NCBI GenBank assembly: GCA_037951165.1
Contig: JBBDHG010000034.1
Coordinates: 62,001 to 126,000, forward strand
Direction: 5' to 3'
Source of the DNA: Lophius americanus
Lineage: Eukaryota; Chordata; Actinopteri; Lophiiformes; Lophiidae
DNA: 64,000 nucleotides
The number at the start of each line of letters is the position of its first letter. The stretch's first letter is position 1. Below, piece after piece: positions 1-13,652 of the stretch. The position numbers and the translations under genes were made by a program. The notes beneath the pieces were generated by a model that saw only the letters and a list, made by a program, of their open reading frames with translations, was not told where the DNA came from and made no database searches.

Positions 1-2540
1 TGTTATAAACTTGAGGCGTGTTAATGTTATAAACGTGTTGTATACGTGTCATAAACGTAAGGCGTGTTAATGTTATAAACATGTCGTATACCTGTCAAAC
101 AATAGGCGTGTTAATGTTATAAACATGTTGTATACGTGTCATAAACGTAAGGCGTGTTAATGTTATAAACATGTCGTATACGTGTCAAACATTAGGTTTG
201 TTAATGTTATGAACCTTAGGCGTGTTAATGTTATAAACGTGTCGTATACGTGTCAAACAATAGACGTGTCAATGTTATAAACATGTCGTATACGTGTAAT
301 GAACATTAGGCGTGTTAATGTTATAAACATATGGTATACTTATCAAAAATTAGGCGTGTTAATGTTATAAGCCATAGGCGTGTTAATGTTATAAACGTGT
401 CGTATACGCGTCATAAACCTTAGGCGTGTTAATGTTATAAGCGTGTCGTATACGTTGCATAAACAATAGGTGTGTTAATGTTATAAAAATGTCGCATACA
501 TGTCAAACATTAGGCATTTTAATGTTATAAGCCTTAATGTTATAAATGTGTTGTATACGTGTCATAAACGTTAAATATGTTAATGTTATAAACGTGTCGT
601 ATACGCGTCATAAACGTGTTGTATACGTGTCAAACATTAGGCGTGTTTATTTTATTAGCCTTAGGCGTGTTAATGTTATAAACTTGTCGTATACGCGTCA
701 CAAACATTAGGCGTGTTAATGTTATAAACCTGAGACGTGTTAATGTTATAAACGTGTTGTATACGTGTCATAAACGTTAAATATGTTAATGTTATAAACG
801 TGTCGTATACGCGTCATAAACGTGTCGCATACGTGTCAAACATTAGGCGTGTTTATTTTATTAGCCTTAGGCGTGTTAATGTTATAAACTTGTCGTATAC
901 GCGTCATAAACATTAGGCGTGTTAATGTTATAAACCTGAGGCGTGTTAATGTTATAAACGTGTTGTATACGTGTCATAAACGTAAGGCGTGTTAATGTTA
1001 TAAACATGTCGTATACCTGTCAAACAATAGGCGTGTTAATGTTATAAACATGTTGTATACATGTCATAAACGTAAGGCGTGTTAATATTATAAACATGTC
1101 GTATACGTGTCATAAATCTTAGGGGTGTTAATGTTATAAACATGTGGTATATGTGTCATAAACATTAGAGGTGTTACTGTTATAAACATGTCATATACGT
1201 GTCATAAACATTAGGCGTGTTAATGTTATAAACCTTAGGCGCGTTAATGTTATAAACGTGTCGTATACGTCTCGTAAACATTAGGGGTGTTAAGGTTATA
1301 AACATATCGTATACGCGTCATAAACCTTAGGCGTGTAAATGTTATAAACGTATTATATACATCTCATAAACATTAGGCATGTTAAGGCTATAAATGTGTC
1401 GTATACGTGTCATAACCGTTAGGCGTGTTAATGTTATAAACGTTTCGTGTACGCGTCATAAACCTTAGGCGTGATAATGTTATAAACGTGTCGTATACGT
1501 CTCATAAACATTAGGCTTGTTAATGTTATAAACCTTGGACGTGTTAATGTTATAAACGTGTCATGTACGTGTCATAAACATTAGACGTGTTAATGTTATA
1601 AACCTGAGGCGTGTTAATGCTATAAACGTGTTGTACACGTCTCATAAACATAAGGCGTGTTAATGTTATAAACGTGTCGTATACGTGTCAAACATTGACG
1701 TGTTAATGTTATAAACATGACGTATACGTGTCATAAACCTTAGGCGTGTTAATGTTATAAGCCTTAGGTGTGTTAATGTTATAAACGTGTCGTATACGTC
1801 TCATAACCGTTAGGCGTGTTAATGTTATAAACATGTCGTATACAGGTCAAACATTAGGCGTGTTAATGTTATAAGCCTTAGGCGTGTTAACGTGTCGTAT
1901 ACGTGTCATAACTGTTAGGCGTGTTAATGTTACAAACGTGTCTTATACGTGTCATAAAGGTTAGGTGTGTCAATGTTACAAACATGTTGTATACGTGTCA
2001 TGAACATTTGGCGTGTTAATGTTATAAACGTGTCGTATTCGTGTCATAACCGTTAGGCGTGTTAATGTTATAAACGTGTCGTGTACGCGTCATAAACCTT
2101 AGGCGTGATAATGTTATAAACGTGTCGTATACGTCTCATAAACATTAGGCTTGTTAAGGTTATAAACCTTGGACGTGTTAATGTTATAAACGTGTCATGT
2201 ACGTGTCATAAACATTAGACGTGTTAAGGTGATAAACCTGAGGCGTGTTAATGTTATAAACGTGTTGTACACGTCTCATAAACATTAGGCGGTTAATGTT
2301 ATAAACGTGTTGTATACGTGTCAAACATTGACGTGTTAATGTGATAAACATGTGGTATATGTGTCATAAACATTAGAGGTGTTACTGTTATAAACATGTC
2401 ATATACGTGTCATAAACATTAGGCGTGTTAATGTTATAAACCTTAGGCGTGTTAATGTTATAAACGTGTTGTACACGTCTCATAAACATTGACGTGTTAA
2501 TGTTATAAACATGTCGTATACGTGTCATAAATCTTAGGGG
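1..2540 (-). repeat. Left arm of large inverted duplication
   Basis: Read backwards from 2540 to 1 and complemented, this arm follows the order of variant monomers at 3930 to about 6590. Shared rare markers, in order from the junction, include CCCCTAAGATTTATG, CAGTAACACCTCTAATG, TTAACCGCC, ACACGTACATGAC, TAACAAGCC, ACGAATACG, CCTAACAGTTATG, GACCTGTATACG, TACACGAAACG/CGACACG, CTTACG, GGCTAATAAAATAAAC, CATATTTAACG, GCAACGTATACG and GGTTCATAAC. The arms differ by point substitutions and a few monomer-sized indels: this arm carries about 92 bp (near 1926-2018) that the right arm lacks. The arm runs off the window start, so the full inverted duplication is longer than seen. Confidence 0.9.
541..952 (-). 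repeat. 206-bp tandem duplication
   Basis: Two adjacent copies, 541-746 and 747-952, share a rare A-half variant (GTTAAATATGTT, at 571 and 777) and the variant GTTTATTTTATTAGCC. Those two variants are the reverse complements of the CATATTTAAC and GGCTAATAAAATAAAC variants that recur throughout the right block. This shows that the right-block HOR ingredients already existed on this side of the junction. Confidence 0.85.
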
Positions 2541-3140
2541 TGTTAATGTTATAAACATGTGGTATATGTGTCATAAACATTAGAGGTGTTACTGTTATAA
2601 ACATGTCATATACGTGTCATAATCATTAGGCGTGTTAATGTTATAAACCTTAGGCGTGTTAACGTAATAAACGTGTCGTATACGTCTCGTAAACATTAGG
2701 GGTGTTAAGGTTATAAACATATCGTATACGCGTCATAAACCTTAGGCGTGTAAATGTTATAAACGTATTGTATACATCTCATAAACATTAGGCATGTTAA
2801 GGTTATAAACGTGTCGTATACGTGTCATAAACCTTAGGCGTGTTAATGTTATAAACATGTGGTATATGTGTCATAAACATTAGAGGTGTTACTGTTATAA
2901 ACATGTCATATACGTGTCATAAACATTAGGCGTAATAATGTTATAAACCTTAGGCGTGTTAATGTTATAAACGTGTTGTATACGTCTCGTAAACATTAGG
3001 GGTGTTAAGGTTATAAACATATCGTATACGCGTCATAAACCTTAGGCGTGTTAATGTTATAAACGTATTGTATACATCTCATAAACATTAGGCATGTTAA
3101 GGTTATAAATGTGTCGTATACGTGTCATAACCGTTAGGCT
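2541..3140 (-). repeat. 300-bp tandem duplication
   Basis: Paired markers lie exactly 300 bp apart: CATGTGGTATATG at 2556 and 2856, CTCGTAAACATTAGG at 2686 and 2986, and GGCATGTTAAGG at 2791 and 3091. The same series also occurs near 1141-1400, so this is a local re-duplication of part of a roughly 1.7-1.8 kb higher-order unit. The block lies inside the 1.39-kb stretch that separates the two inverted arms. Confidence 0.8.
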
Positions 3141-3927
3141 TGTTAATGTTATAAACGTTTCGTGTACGCGTCATAAACCTTAGGCGTGATAATGTTATAA
3201 ACGTGTCGTATACGTCTCATAAACATTAGGCTTGTTAATGTTATAAACCTTGGACGTGTTAATGTTATAAACGTGTCATGTACGTGTCATAAACATTAGA
3301 CGTGAAAATGTTATAAACCTGAGGCGTGTTAATTTTATAAACGTGTTGTACACGTCTCATAAACATTAGGCGTGTTAATATTATAAACGTGTCGTATACG
3401 TGTCAAACATTGACGTGTTAATGTTATAAACATGTCTTATACGTGTCATAAACGTTAGGCGTGTTAATGTTATAAACATGTTGTATACGTGTCAAACATT
3501 GGGCGTGTTAATGTTATAAACATGTCGTATAGGTGTCAAACATTAGGCGTGTTAATGTTATAAGCCTTAGGTATGTTAATGTTATAAACGTGTCGTATAC
3601 GTCTCATAACCGTTAGGCGTGTTAATGTTATAAACATGTCGTATACAGGTCAAACATTAGGCGTGTTAATGTAATAAGCCTTAGGCGTGTTAACGTGTCG
3701 TATACGTGTCATAACTGTTAGGCGTGTTAATGTTACAAACGTGCGGTATACGTGTCATAAAGGTTAGGCGTGTTAATGTTACAAACATGTTGTATACGTG
3801 TCATAAACATTTGGCGTGTTAATGTTATAAACGTGTCGTATACTTGTCATAACCGTTAGGCGTGTTAATGTTATAAACGTGTCGTATACGTCTTATAAAC
3901 ATTAGGCGTGCTAATGTTATAAACGTG

Positions 3928-3930
3928 TCC
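3928..3930. other. Polarity-switch junction of the satellite
   Basis: The left sequence ends ...GTTATAAACGTGTC and the right begins CTAAGATTTATGACACG. In other copies GTGTC continues into GTATACG, and CTAAGATTTATG is preceded by AACACCC, so both partners are truncated here. One C is shared, so the breakpoint is ambiguous by one base and there is no filler sequence. The monomers point away from each other on the two sides. The nearest inverted partner of the right flank is 1.39 kb to the left at 2540, so this is an offset fold-back rather than a perfect palindrome centre. An assembly mis-join could give the same picture. Confidence 0.9.
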
Positions 3931-6590
3931 TAAGATTTATGACACGTATACGACATGTTTATAACATTAACACGTCAATGTTTATGAGACGTGTACAACA
4001 CGTTTATAACATTAACACGCCTAAGGTTTATAACATTAACACGCCTAATGTTTATGACACGTATATGACATGTTTATAACAGTAACACCTCTAATGTTTA
4101 TGACAAATATACCACATGTTTATCACATTAACACGTCAATGTTTGACACGTATACAACACGTTTATAACATTAACCGCCTAATGTTTATGAGACGTGTAC
4201 AACACGTTTATAACATTAACATGCCTCAGGTTTATAACATTAACACGTCTAATGTTTATGACACGTACATGACACGTTTATAACATTAACACGTCCAAGG
4301 TTTATAACATTAACAAGCCTAATGTTTATGAGACGTATACGACACGTTTATAACATTAACACGCCTAACGGTTATGACACGAATACGACACGTTTATAAC
4401 ATTAACACGCCTAACAGTTATGACACGTATACAACACGTTAACACGCCTAAGGCTTATAACATTAACACGCCTAATGTTTGACCTGTATACGACATGTTT
4501 ATAACATTAACACGCCTAACGGTTATGAGACGTATACAACACGTTTATAACATTAACACACCTAAGGCTTATAACATTAACACGCCTAAGGTTTATGACA
4601 CGTATACGACACATTTATAACCTTAACATGCCTAATGTTTATGAGATGTATACAATACATTTATAACATTAACACGCCTAAGGTTTATGACACGTATACG
4701 ACATGTTTATAACATTAACACGTCAATGTTTGACACGTATACGACACGTTTATAACATTAACACGCCTAATGTTTATGAGACGTGTACAACACGTTTATA
4801 ACATTAACACGTCTAATGTTTATGACACGTACATGACACGTTTATAACATTAACACGTCCAAGGTTTATAACATTAACAAGCCTAATGTTTATGAGACGT
4901 ATACGACACGTTTATAACATTATCACGCCTAAGGTTTATGACGCGTACACGAAACGTTTATAACATTAACACGCCTAACGGTTATGACACGTATACGACA
5001 CATTTATAACCTTAACATGCCTAATGTTTATGAGATGTATACAATACGTTTATAACATTTACACGCCTAAGGTTTATGACGCGTATACGATATGTTTATA
5101 ACCTTAACACCCCTAATGTTTACGAGACGTATACGACACGTTTATAACATTAACACGCCTAAGGTTGATAACATTAACACGCCTAATGTTTATGACACGT
5201 ATATGACATGTTTATAACAGTAACACCTCTAATGTTTATGACACATATACCACATGTTTATAACATTAACACCCCTAAGATTTATGACACGTATACGACA
5301 TGCTTAAAACATAAACACGTCAATGTTTATGAGACGTGTACAACACGTTTATAACATTAACACGCCTAAGGTTTATAACATTAACACGCCTAATGTTTAT
5401 GACACGTATATGACATGTTTATAACAGTAACACCTCTAATGTTTATGACACATATACCACATGTTTATAACATTAACACCCCTAAGATTTAAGACACGTA
5501 TACGACATGTTTATAACATTAACACGCCTTACGTTTATGACACGTATACAACATGTTTATAACATTAACACGCCTTACGTTTATGACACGTATACAACAC
5601 GTTTATAACATTAACACGCCTCAGGTTTATAACATTAACACGCCTAATGTTTATGACGCGTATACGACAAGTTTATAACATTAACACGCCTAAGGCTAAT
5701 AAAATAAACACGCCTAATGTTTGACACGTATACGACACGTTTATGACGCGTATACGACACGTTTATAACATTAACATATTTAACGTTTATGACAGGTATA
5801 CAACACGTTTATAACATTAACACGCCTCAGGTTTATAACATTAACACGCCTAATGTTTATGACGCGTATACGACACGTTTATAACATTAACATATTTAAC
5901 GTTTATGACACGTATACAACACGTTTATAACATTAACACGCCTCAGGTTTATAACATTAACACGCCTAATGTTTATTACGCGTATACGACAAGTTTATAA
6001 CATTAACACGCCTAAGACTAATAAAATAAACACGCCTAATGTTTGACACGTATACGACACGTTTATGACGCGTATACGACACGTTTATAACATTAACATA
6101 TTTTACGTTTATGACACGTATACAACACATTTATAACATTAAGGCTTATAACATTAACATGCCTAATGTTTGACATGTATGCGACATTTTTATTACATTA
6201 ACACACCTATTGTTTATGCAACGTATACGACACGCTTATAACATTAACACGCCTAAGGTTTTTGACGCGTATACGACACGTTTATAACATTAACACGCCT
6301 ATGGCTTATAACATTAACACGCCTAATTTTTGACAAGTATACCATATGTTTATAACATTAACACGCCTAATGTTTATTACACGTATACGACATGTTTATA
6401 ACATTGACACATCAAATGTTTGACACGTATACGACACGTTTATAACATTAACACGCCTAAGGTTCATAACATTAACACGCCTAAGGTTCATAACATTAAC
6501 ACGCCTAATGTTTGACACGTATACGACATGTTTATAACATTAACACGCCTATTGTTTGACAGGTATACGACATGTTTATAACATTAACAC
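3930..6590 (+). repeat. Right arm of large inverted duplication
   Basis: This arm is collinear in reverse complement with 2540 to 1. It has about 100 extra bases at 4576-4677 and about 214 extra bases at 5271-5484, both of which look like duplications of adjacent units. From 3930 to about 5500 it keeps old, divergent monomer types (CTAAGATTTATG, GAGACGTGTACAAC, CAGTAACACC) that mostly do not recur further right. From about 5500 onward it carries the variants amplified through the rest of the array. It is therefore both one arm of the inverted repeat and the old edge of the forward array. Confidence 0.9.
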
Positions 6591-7274
6591 GCCTAAGGTT
6601 TTTGACGCGTATACGACACGTTTATAACATTAACACGCCTATGGCTTATAACATTAACACGCCTAATTTTTGACAAGTATACCATATGTTTATAACATTA
6701 ACACGCCTAATGTTTATTACACGTATACGACATGTTTATAACATTGACACATCAAATGTTTGACACGTATACGACACGTTTATAACATTAACACGCCTAA
6801 GGTTCATAACATTAACACGCCTAAGGTTCATAACATTAACACGCCTAATGTTTGACACGTATACGACATGTTTATAACATTAACACGCCTATTGTTTGAC
6901 AGGTATACGACATGTTTATAACATTAACACGCCTAAGGTTTTTGACGCGTATACGACACGTTTATAACATTAACACGCCTATGGCTTATAACATTAACAC
7001 GCCTAATTTTTGACAAGTATACCATATGTTTATAACATTAACACGCCTAATGTTTATTACACGTATACGACATGTTTATAACATTGACACATCAAATGTT
7101 TGACACGTATACGACACGTTTATAACATTAACACGCCTAAGGTTTATAACATTAACACGCCTAAGGTTCATAACATTAACACGCCTAATGTTTGACACGT
7201 ATACGACATGTTTATAACATTAACACGCCTATTGTTTGACAGGTATACGACATGTTTATAACATTAACACGCCT
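6255..7274 (+). repeat. 340-bp HOR, three tandem copies
   Basis: The marker AAGGTTTTTGACGCG starts at 6255, 6595 and 6935, an exact 340-bp period. Each copy holds the same monomer order: CTATGGC half-unit, CCATATG unit, TTTATTACACG unit, ATTGACACATC unit, two AAGGTTCATAAC half-units and the CTATTGTTTGACAGG unit. Copy 3 has one difference in the first half-unit (GGTTTATAAC in place of GGTTCATAAC). Copies look almost identical, so the amplification is recent relative to the junction flank. Confidence 0.92.
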
Positions 7275-7560
7275 TACGTTTATGACACGTATACAACACG
7301 TTTATAACATTAACACGCCTCAGGTTTATAACATTAACACGCCTAATGTTTATGACGCGTATACGACAAGTTTATAACATTAACACGCCTAAGGCTAATA
7401 AAATAAACACGCCAAATGTTTGACACGTATACGACACGTTTATGACGCGTATACGACACGTTTATAACATTAACATATTTAACGTTTATGACAGGTATAC
7501 AACACGTTTATAACATTAACACGCCTCAGGTTTATAACATTAACACGCCTAATGTTTATG

Positions 7561-8806
7561 ACGCGTATACGACACGTTTATAACATTAACATATTTAACG
7601 TTTATGACACGTATACAACACATTTATAACATTAAGGCTTATAACATTAACATGCCTAATGTTTGACATGTATGCGACATTTTTATAACATTAACACACC
7701 TATTGTTTATGCAACGTATACGTCACGCTTATAACATTAAGACGCCTAAGGTTTATGACGCGTATACGACACGTTTATAACATTAACACGCCTAATTTTT
7801 GACAAGTATACCATATGTTTATAACATTAACACGCCTAATGTTTATTACACGTATACAACATGTTTATAACATTGACACGTCTAATGTTTGACACGTATA
7901 CGACACGTTTATAACATTAACACGCCTAATTTTTGACAAGTATACCACATGTTTATAACATTAACACGCCTAATGTTTATTACACGTATACGACATGTTT
8001 ATAACATTGACACGTCTAATGTTTGACACGTATACGACACGTTTATAACATTAACACGCCTAAGGTTCATAACATTAACACGCCTAATGTTTGACACGTA
8101 TACGACATGTTTATAACATTAACACGCCTATTGTTTGACAGGTATACGACATGTTTATAACATTAACACGCCTAAGGTTTTTGACGCGTATACGACACGT
8201 TTATAACATTAACATATTTAACGTTTATGACACGTATACAACACATTTATAACATTAAGGCTTATAACATTAACATGCCTAATGTTTGACATGTATGCGA
8301 CATTTTTATAACATTAACACACCTATTGTTTATGCAACGTATACGTCACGCTTATAACATTAAGACGCCTAAGGTTTATGACGCGTATACGACACGTTTA
8401 TAACATTAACACGCCTAATTTTTGACAAGTATACCATATGTTTATAACATTAACACGCCTAATGTTTATTACACGTATACAACATGTTTATAACATTGAC
8501 ACGTCTAATGTTTGACACGTATACGACACGTTTATAACATTAACACGCCTAATTTTTGACAAGTATACCACATGTTTATAACATTAACACGCCTAATGTT
8601 TATTACACGTATACGACATGTTTATAACATTGACACGTCTAATGTTTGACACGTATACGACACGTTTATAACATTAACACGCCTAAGGTTCATAACATTA
8701 ACACGCCTAATGTTTGACACGTATACGACATGTTTATAACATTAACACGCCTATTGTTTGACAGGTATACGACATGTTTATAACATTAACACGCCTAAGG
8801 TTTTTG
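7561..8806 (+). repeat. 623-bp tandem duplication
   Basis: AAGGCTTATAACATTAAC lies at 7634 and 8257, 623 bp apart. The surrounding order (CATATTTAACG, GACATGTATGCGAC, TATGCAACGTATACGTCACG, TTAAGACGCC, two CCACATG/CCATATG units) is repeated without visible change. The copies are about 7561-8183 and 8184-8806. The GTCACGC variant appears in both and again near 10750, 12750 and 15830. Confidence 0.88.
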
Positions 8807-8819
8807 ACGCGTATACGAC

Positions 8820-10323
8820 ACGTTTATAACATTAACACGCCTATGGCTTATAACATTAACACGCCTAATTTTTGACAAGTATACCATATGTTTATAACAT
8901 TAACACGCCTAATGTTTATTACACGTATACGACATGTTTATAACATTGACACATCAAATGTTTGACACGTATACGACACGTTTATAACATTAACACGCCT
9001 AAGGTTCATAACATTAACACGCATAAGGTTCATAACATTAACACGCCTAATGTTTGACACGTATACGACATGTTTATAACATTAACACGCCTATTGTTTG
9101 ACAGGTATACGACATGTTTATAACATTAACACGCCTTACGTTTATGACACTTATACAACACGTTTATAACATTAACACGCCTCAGGTTTATAACATTAAC
9201 ACGCCTAATGTTTATGACGCGTATACGACAAGTTTATAACATTAACACGCCTAAGGCTAATAAAATAAACACGCCAAATGTTTGACACGTATACGACACG
9301 TTTATGACGCGTATACGACACGTTTATAAAATTAACATATTTAACGTTTATGACAGGTATACAACACGTTTATAACATTAACACGCCTCAGGTTTATAAC
9401 ATTAACACGCCTAATGTTTATGACGCGTATACGACAAGTTTATAACATTAACACGCCTAAGGCTAATAAATTAAACACGCCAAATGTTTGACACGTATAC
9501 GACACGTTTATGACGCGTATACGACACGTTTATAACATTAACATATTTAACGTTTATGACAGGTATACAACACGTTTATAACATTAACACGCCTATGGCT
9601 TATAACATTAACACGCCTAATTTTTGACAAGTATACCATATGTTTATAACATTAACACGCCTAATGTTTATTACACGTATACGACATGTTTATAACATTG
9701 ACACATCAAATGTTTGACACGTATACGACACGTTTATAACATTAACACGCCTAAGGTTCATAACATTAACACGCATAAGGTTCATAACATTAACACGCCT
9801 AATGTTTGACACGTATACGACATGTTTATAACATTAACACGCCTATTGTTTGACAGGTATACGACATGTTTATAACATTAACACGCCTTACGTTTATGAC
9901 ACTTATACAACACGTTTATAACATTAACACGCCTCAGGTTTATAACATTAACACGCCTAATGTTTATGACGCGTATACGACAAGTTTATAACATTAACAC
10001 GCCTAAGGCTAATAAAATAAACACGCCAAATGTTTGACACGTATACGACACGTTTATGACGCGTATACGACACGTTTATAAAATTAACATATTTAACGTT
10101 TATGACAGGTATACAACACGTTTATAACATTAACACGCCTCAGGTTTATAACATTAACACGCCTAATGTTTATGACGCGTATACGACAAGTTTATAACAT
10201 TAACACGCCTAAGGCTAATAAATTAAACACGCCAAATGTTTGACACGTATACGACACGTTTATGACGCGTATACGACACGTTTATAACATTAACATATTT
10301 AACGTTTATGACAGGTATACAAC
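8820..10323 (+). repeat. 752-bp tandem duplication
   Basis: Markers repeat at an exact 752-bp spacing: CTATGGCTTATAAC at 8841 and 9593, the A-tail change ACGCATAAGG near 9010 and 9762, GACACTTATACAAC near 9147 and 9899, AAGGCTAATAAAATAAAC at 9253 and 10005, and the AAATTAAAC version at 9459 and 10211. Sharing of such private point changes means the 752-bp block was duplicated as a whole after they arose. Confidence 0.92.
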
Positions 10324-13300
10324 ACGCTTATAACATTAACACGCCTCAGGTTTATAACATTAACACGCCTAATGTTTATGACGCGTATACGACACGTTTA
10401 TAACATTAACATATTTAACGTTTATGACACGTATACAACACGTTTATAACATTAACACGCCTCAGGTTTATAACATTAACACGCCTAATGTTTATGACGC
10501 GTATACGACAAGTGTATAACATTAACACGCCTAAGGCTAATAAAATAAACACGCCTAATGTTTGACACGTATACGACACGTTTATGACGCGTATACGACA
10601 CGTTTATAACATTAACATATTTAACGTTTATGACACGTATACAACACATTTATAACATTAAGGCTTATAACATTAACATGCCTAATGTTTGACATGTATG
10701 CAACATTTTTATAACATTAACACACCTATTGTTTATGCAACGTATACGTCACGCTTATAACATTAAGACGCCTAAGGTTTATGACGCGTATACGACACGT
10801 TTATAACATTAACACGCCTAATTTTTGACAAGTATACCATATGTTTATAACATTAACACGCCTAATGTTTATTACACGTATACGACATGTTTATAACATT
10901 GACACGTCTAATGTTTGACACGTATACGACACGTTTATAACATTAACACGCCTAATTTTTGACAAGTATACCACATGTTTATAACATTAACACGCCTAAT
11001 GTTTATTACACGTATACGACATGTTTATAACATTGACACGTCTAATGTTTGACACGTATACGACACGTTTATAACATTAACACGCCTAAGGTTCATAACA
11101 TTAACACGCCTAATGTTTGACACGTAGACGACATGTTTATAACATTAACACGCCTTACGTTTATGACACGTATACAACATGTTTATAACATTAACACGCC
11201 TATTGTTTGACAGGTATACGACATGTTTATAACTTTAACACGCCTTACGTTTATGACACGTATACAACAAGTTTATAACATTAACACGCCTCAGGTTTAT
11301 AACATTAACACGCCTAATGTTTATGACGCGTATACGACAAGTTTATAACATTATCACGCCTAAGGCTAATAAAATAAACACGCCTAATGTTTGACACATA
11401 TACGACACGTTTATGACGCGTATACGACACGTTTATAACATTAACATATTTAACGTTTATGACAGGTATACAACACGTTTATAACATTAAGGCTTATAAC
11501 ATTAACATGCCTAATGTTAAACATGTATGCAACATTTTTATAACATTAACACACCTATTGTTTATGACACGTATACGACACGTTTATAACATTAACACGC
11601 CTAAGGTTTATGACGTGTATACGACACGTTTATAACATTAACACGCCTATGGCTTATAACATTAACACGGCTAATTTTTGACACGTATACCATATGTTTA
11701 TAACATTAACACGCCTAATGTTTATTACACGTATACGACACGTTTATAACATTAACACGCCTCAGGTTTATAACATTAACACGCCTAATGTTTATGACGC
11801 GTATACAACACATTTATAACATTAAGGCTTATAACATTAACATGCCTAATGTTTGACATGTATGCAACATTTTTATAACATTAACACACCTATTGTTTAT
11901 GACACGTATACGACACGTTTATAACATTAAGACGCCTAAGGTTTATGACGTGTATACGACACGTTTATAACATTAACACGCCTATGGCTTATAACATTAA
12001 CACGCCTAATTTTTGACACGTATACCATATGTTTATAACATTAACACGCCTAATGTTTATTACACGTATACGACACGTTTATAACATTAACACGCCTCAG
12101 GTTTATAACATTAACACGCCTAATGTTTATGACGCGTATACGACACGTTTATAACATTAACATATTTAACGTTTATGACACGTATACAACACGTTTATAA
12201 CATTAACACGCCTAAGGCTAATAAATTAAACACGCGAAATGTTTGACACGTATACGACAAAGTTTATGACGCGTATACGACACGTTTATAACATTAACAT
12301 ATTTAACGTTTATGACAGGTATACAACACGTTTATAACATTAACACGCCTCAGGTTTATAACATTAACACGCCTAATGTTTATGACGCGTATACGACACG
12401 TTTATAACATTAATATATTTAACGTTTATGACACGTATACAACACGTTTATAACATTAACACGCCTCAGGTTTATAACATTAACACGCCTAATGTTTATG
12501 ACGCGTATACGACAAGTGTATAACATTAACACGCCTAAGGCTAATAAAATAAACACGCCTAATGTTTGACACGTATACGACACGTTTATGACGCGTATAC
12601 GACACGTTTATAACATTAACATATTTAACGTTTATGACACGTATACAACACATTTATAACATTAAGGCTTATAACATTAACATGCCTAATGTTTGACATG
12701 TATGCAACATTTTTATAACATTAACACACCTATTGTTTATGCAACGTATACGTCACGCTTATAACATTAAGACGCCTAAGGTTTATGACGCGTATACGAC
12801 ACGTTTATAACATTAACACGCCTAATTTTTGACAAGTATACCATATGTTTATAACATTAACACGCCTAATGTTTATTACACGTATACGACATGTTTATAA
12901 CATTGACACGTCTAATGTTTGACACGTATACGACACGTTTATAACATTAACACGCCTAATTTTTGACAAGTATACCACATGTTTATAACATTAACACGCC
13001 TAATGTTTATTACACGTATACGACATGTTTATAACATTGACACGTCTAATGTTTGACACGTATACGACACGTTTATAACATTAATACGCCTAAGGTTCAT
13101 AACATTAACACGCCTAATGTTTGACACGTAGACGACATGTTTATAACATTAACACGCCTTACGTTTATGACACGTATACAACATGTTTATAACATTAACA
13201 CGCCTATTGTTTGACAGGTATACGACATGTTTATAACTTTAACACGCCTTACGTTTATGACACGTATACAACAAGTTTATAACATTAACACGCCTCAGGT

Positions 13301-13652
13301 TTATAACATTAACACGCCTAATGTTTATGACGCGTATACGACAAGTTTATAACATTATCACGCCTAAGGCTAATAAAATAAACACGCCTAATGTTTGACA
13401 CATATACGACACGTTTATGACGCGTATACGACACGTTTATAACATTAACATATTTAACGTTTATGACAGGTATACAACACGTTTATAACATTAAGGCTTA
13501 TAACATTAACATGCCTAATGTTAAACATGTATGCAACATTTTTATAACATTAACACACCTATTGTTTATGACACGTATACGACACGTTTATAACATTAAA
13601 ACGCCTAAGGTTTATGACGTGTATACGACACGTTTATAACATTAACACGCCT
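10195..13652 (+). repeat. 1.45-kb segment repeated at +2004 bp
   Basis: Segment 10195-11648 recurs at 12199-13652. Private markers confirm the offset: AGTGTATAAC (from AGTTTATAAC) at 10511 and 12515, and the point mutant GTAGACGAC at 11124 and 13128. After 11648 the copies fall out of register because about 117 bp, containing the CTATGGC, CCATATG and TTTATTACACG units, is missing near 13640. The intervening 11649-12198 is ordinary satellite of the same variants. Confidence 0.85.

Larger units (their letters stand above)
1..3928 (-). repeat. Satellite array, reverse-orientation block
   Basis: This block is made only of the 44-46 bp satellite and its 24-bp half-unit, read on the minus strand: the plus strand shows GTTATAAAC, GGCGTGTTAATG and CGTATACG in place of their complements. 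It is the more diverged part of the window, with many private substitutions and single-monomer gains or losses. Internal duplications are visible: about 1-200 recurs near 926-1125 (offset 925), a 206-bp tandem pair lies at 541-952, a 300-bp tandem pair at about 2541-3140, and about 1141-2090 recurs at about 2856-3893 (offset 1715, rising to 1803 after an 88-bp gain). No gene or unique DNA interrupts it. It enters the window already in progress, so its true left edge is not seen. Confidence 0.97.
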
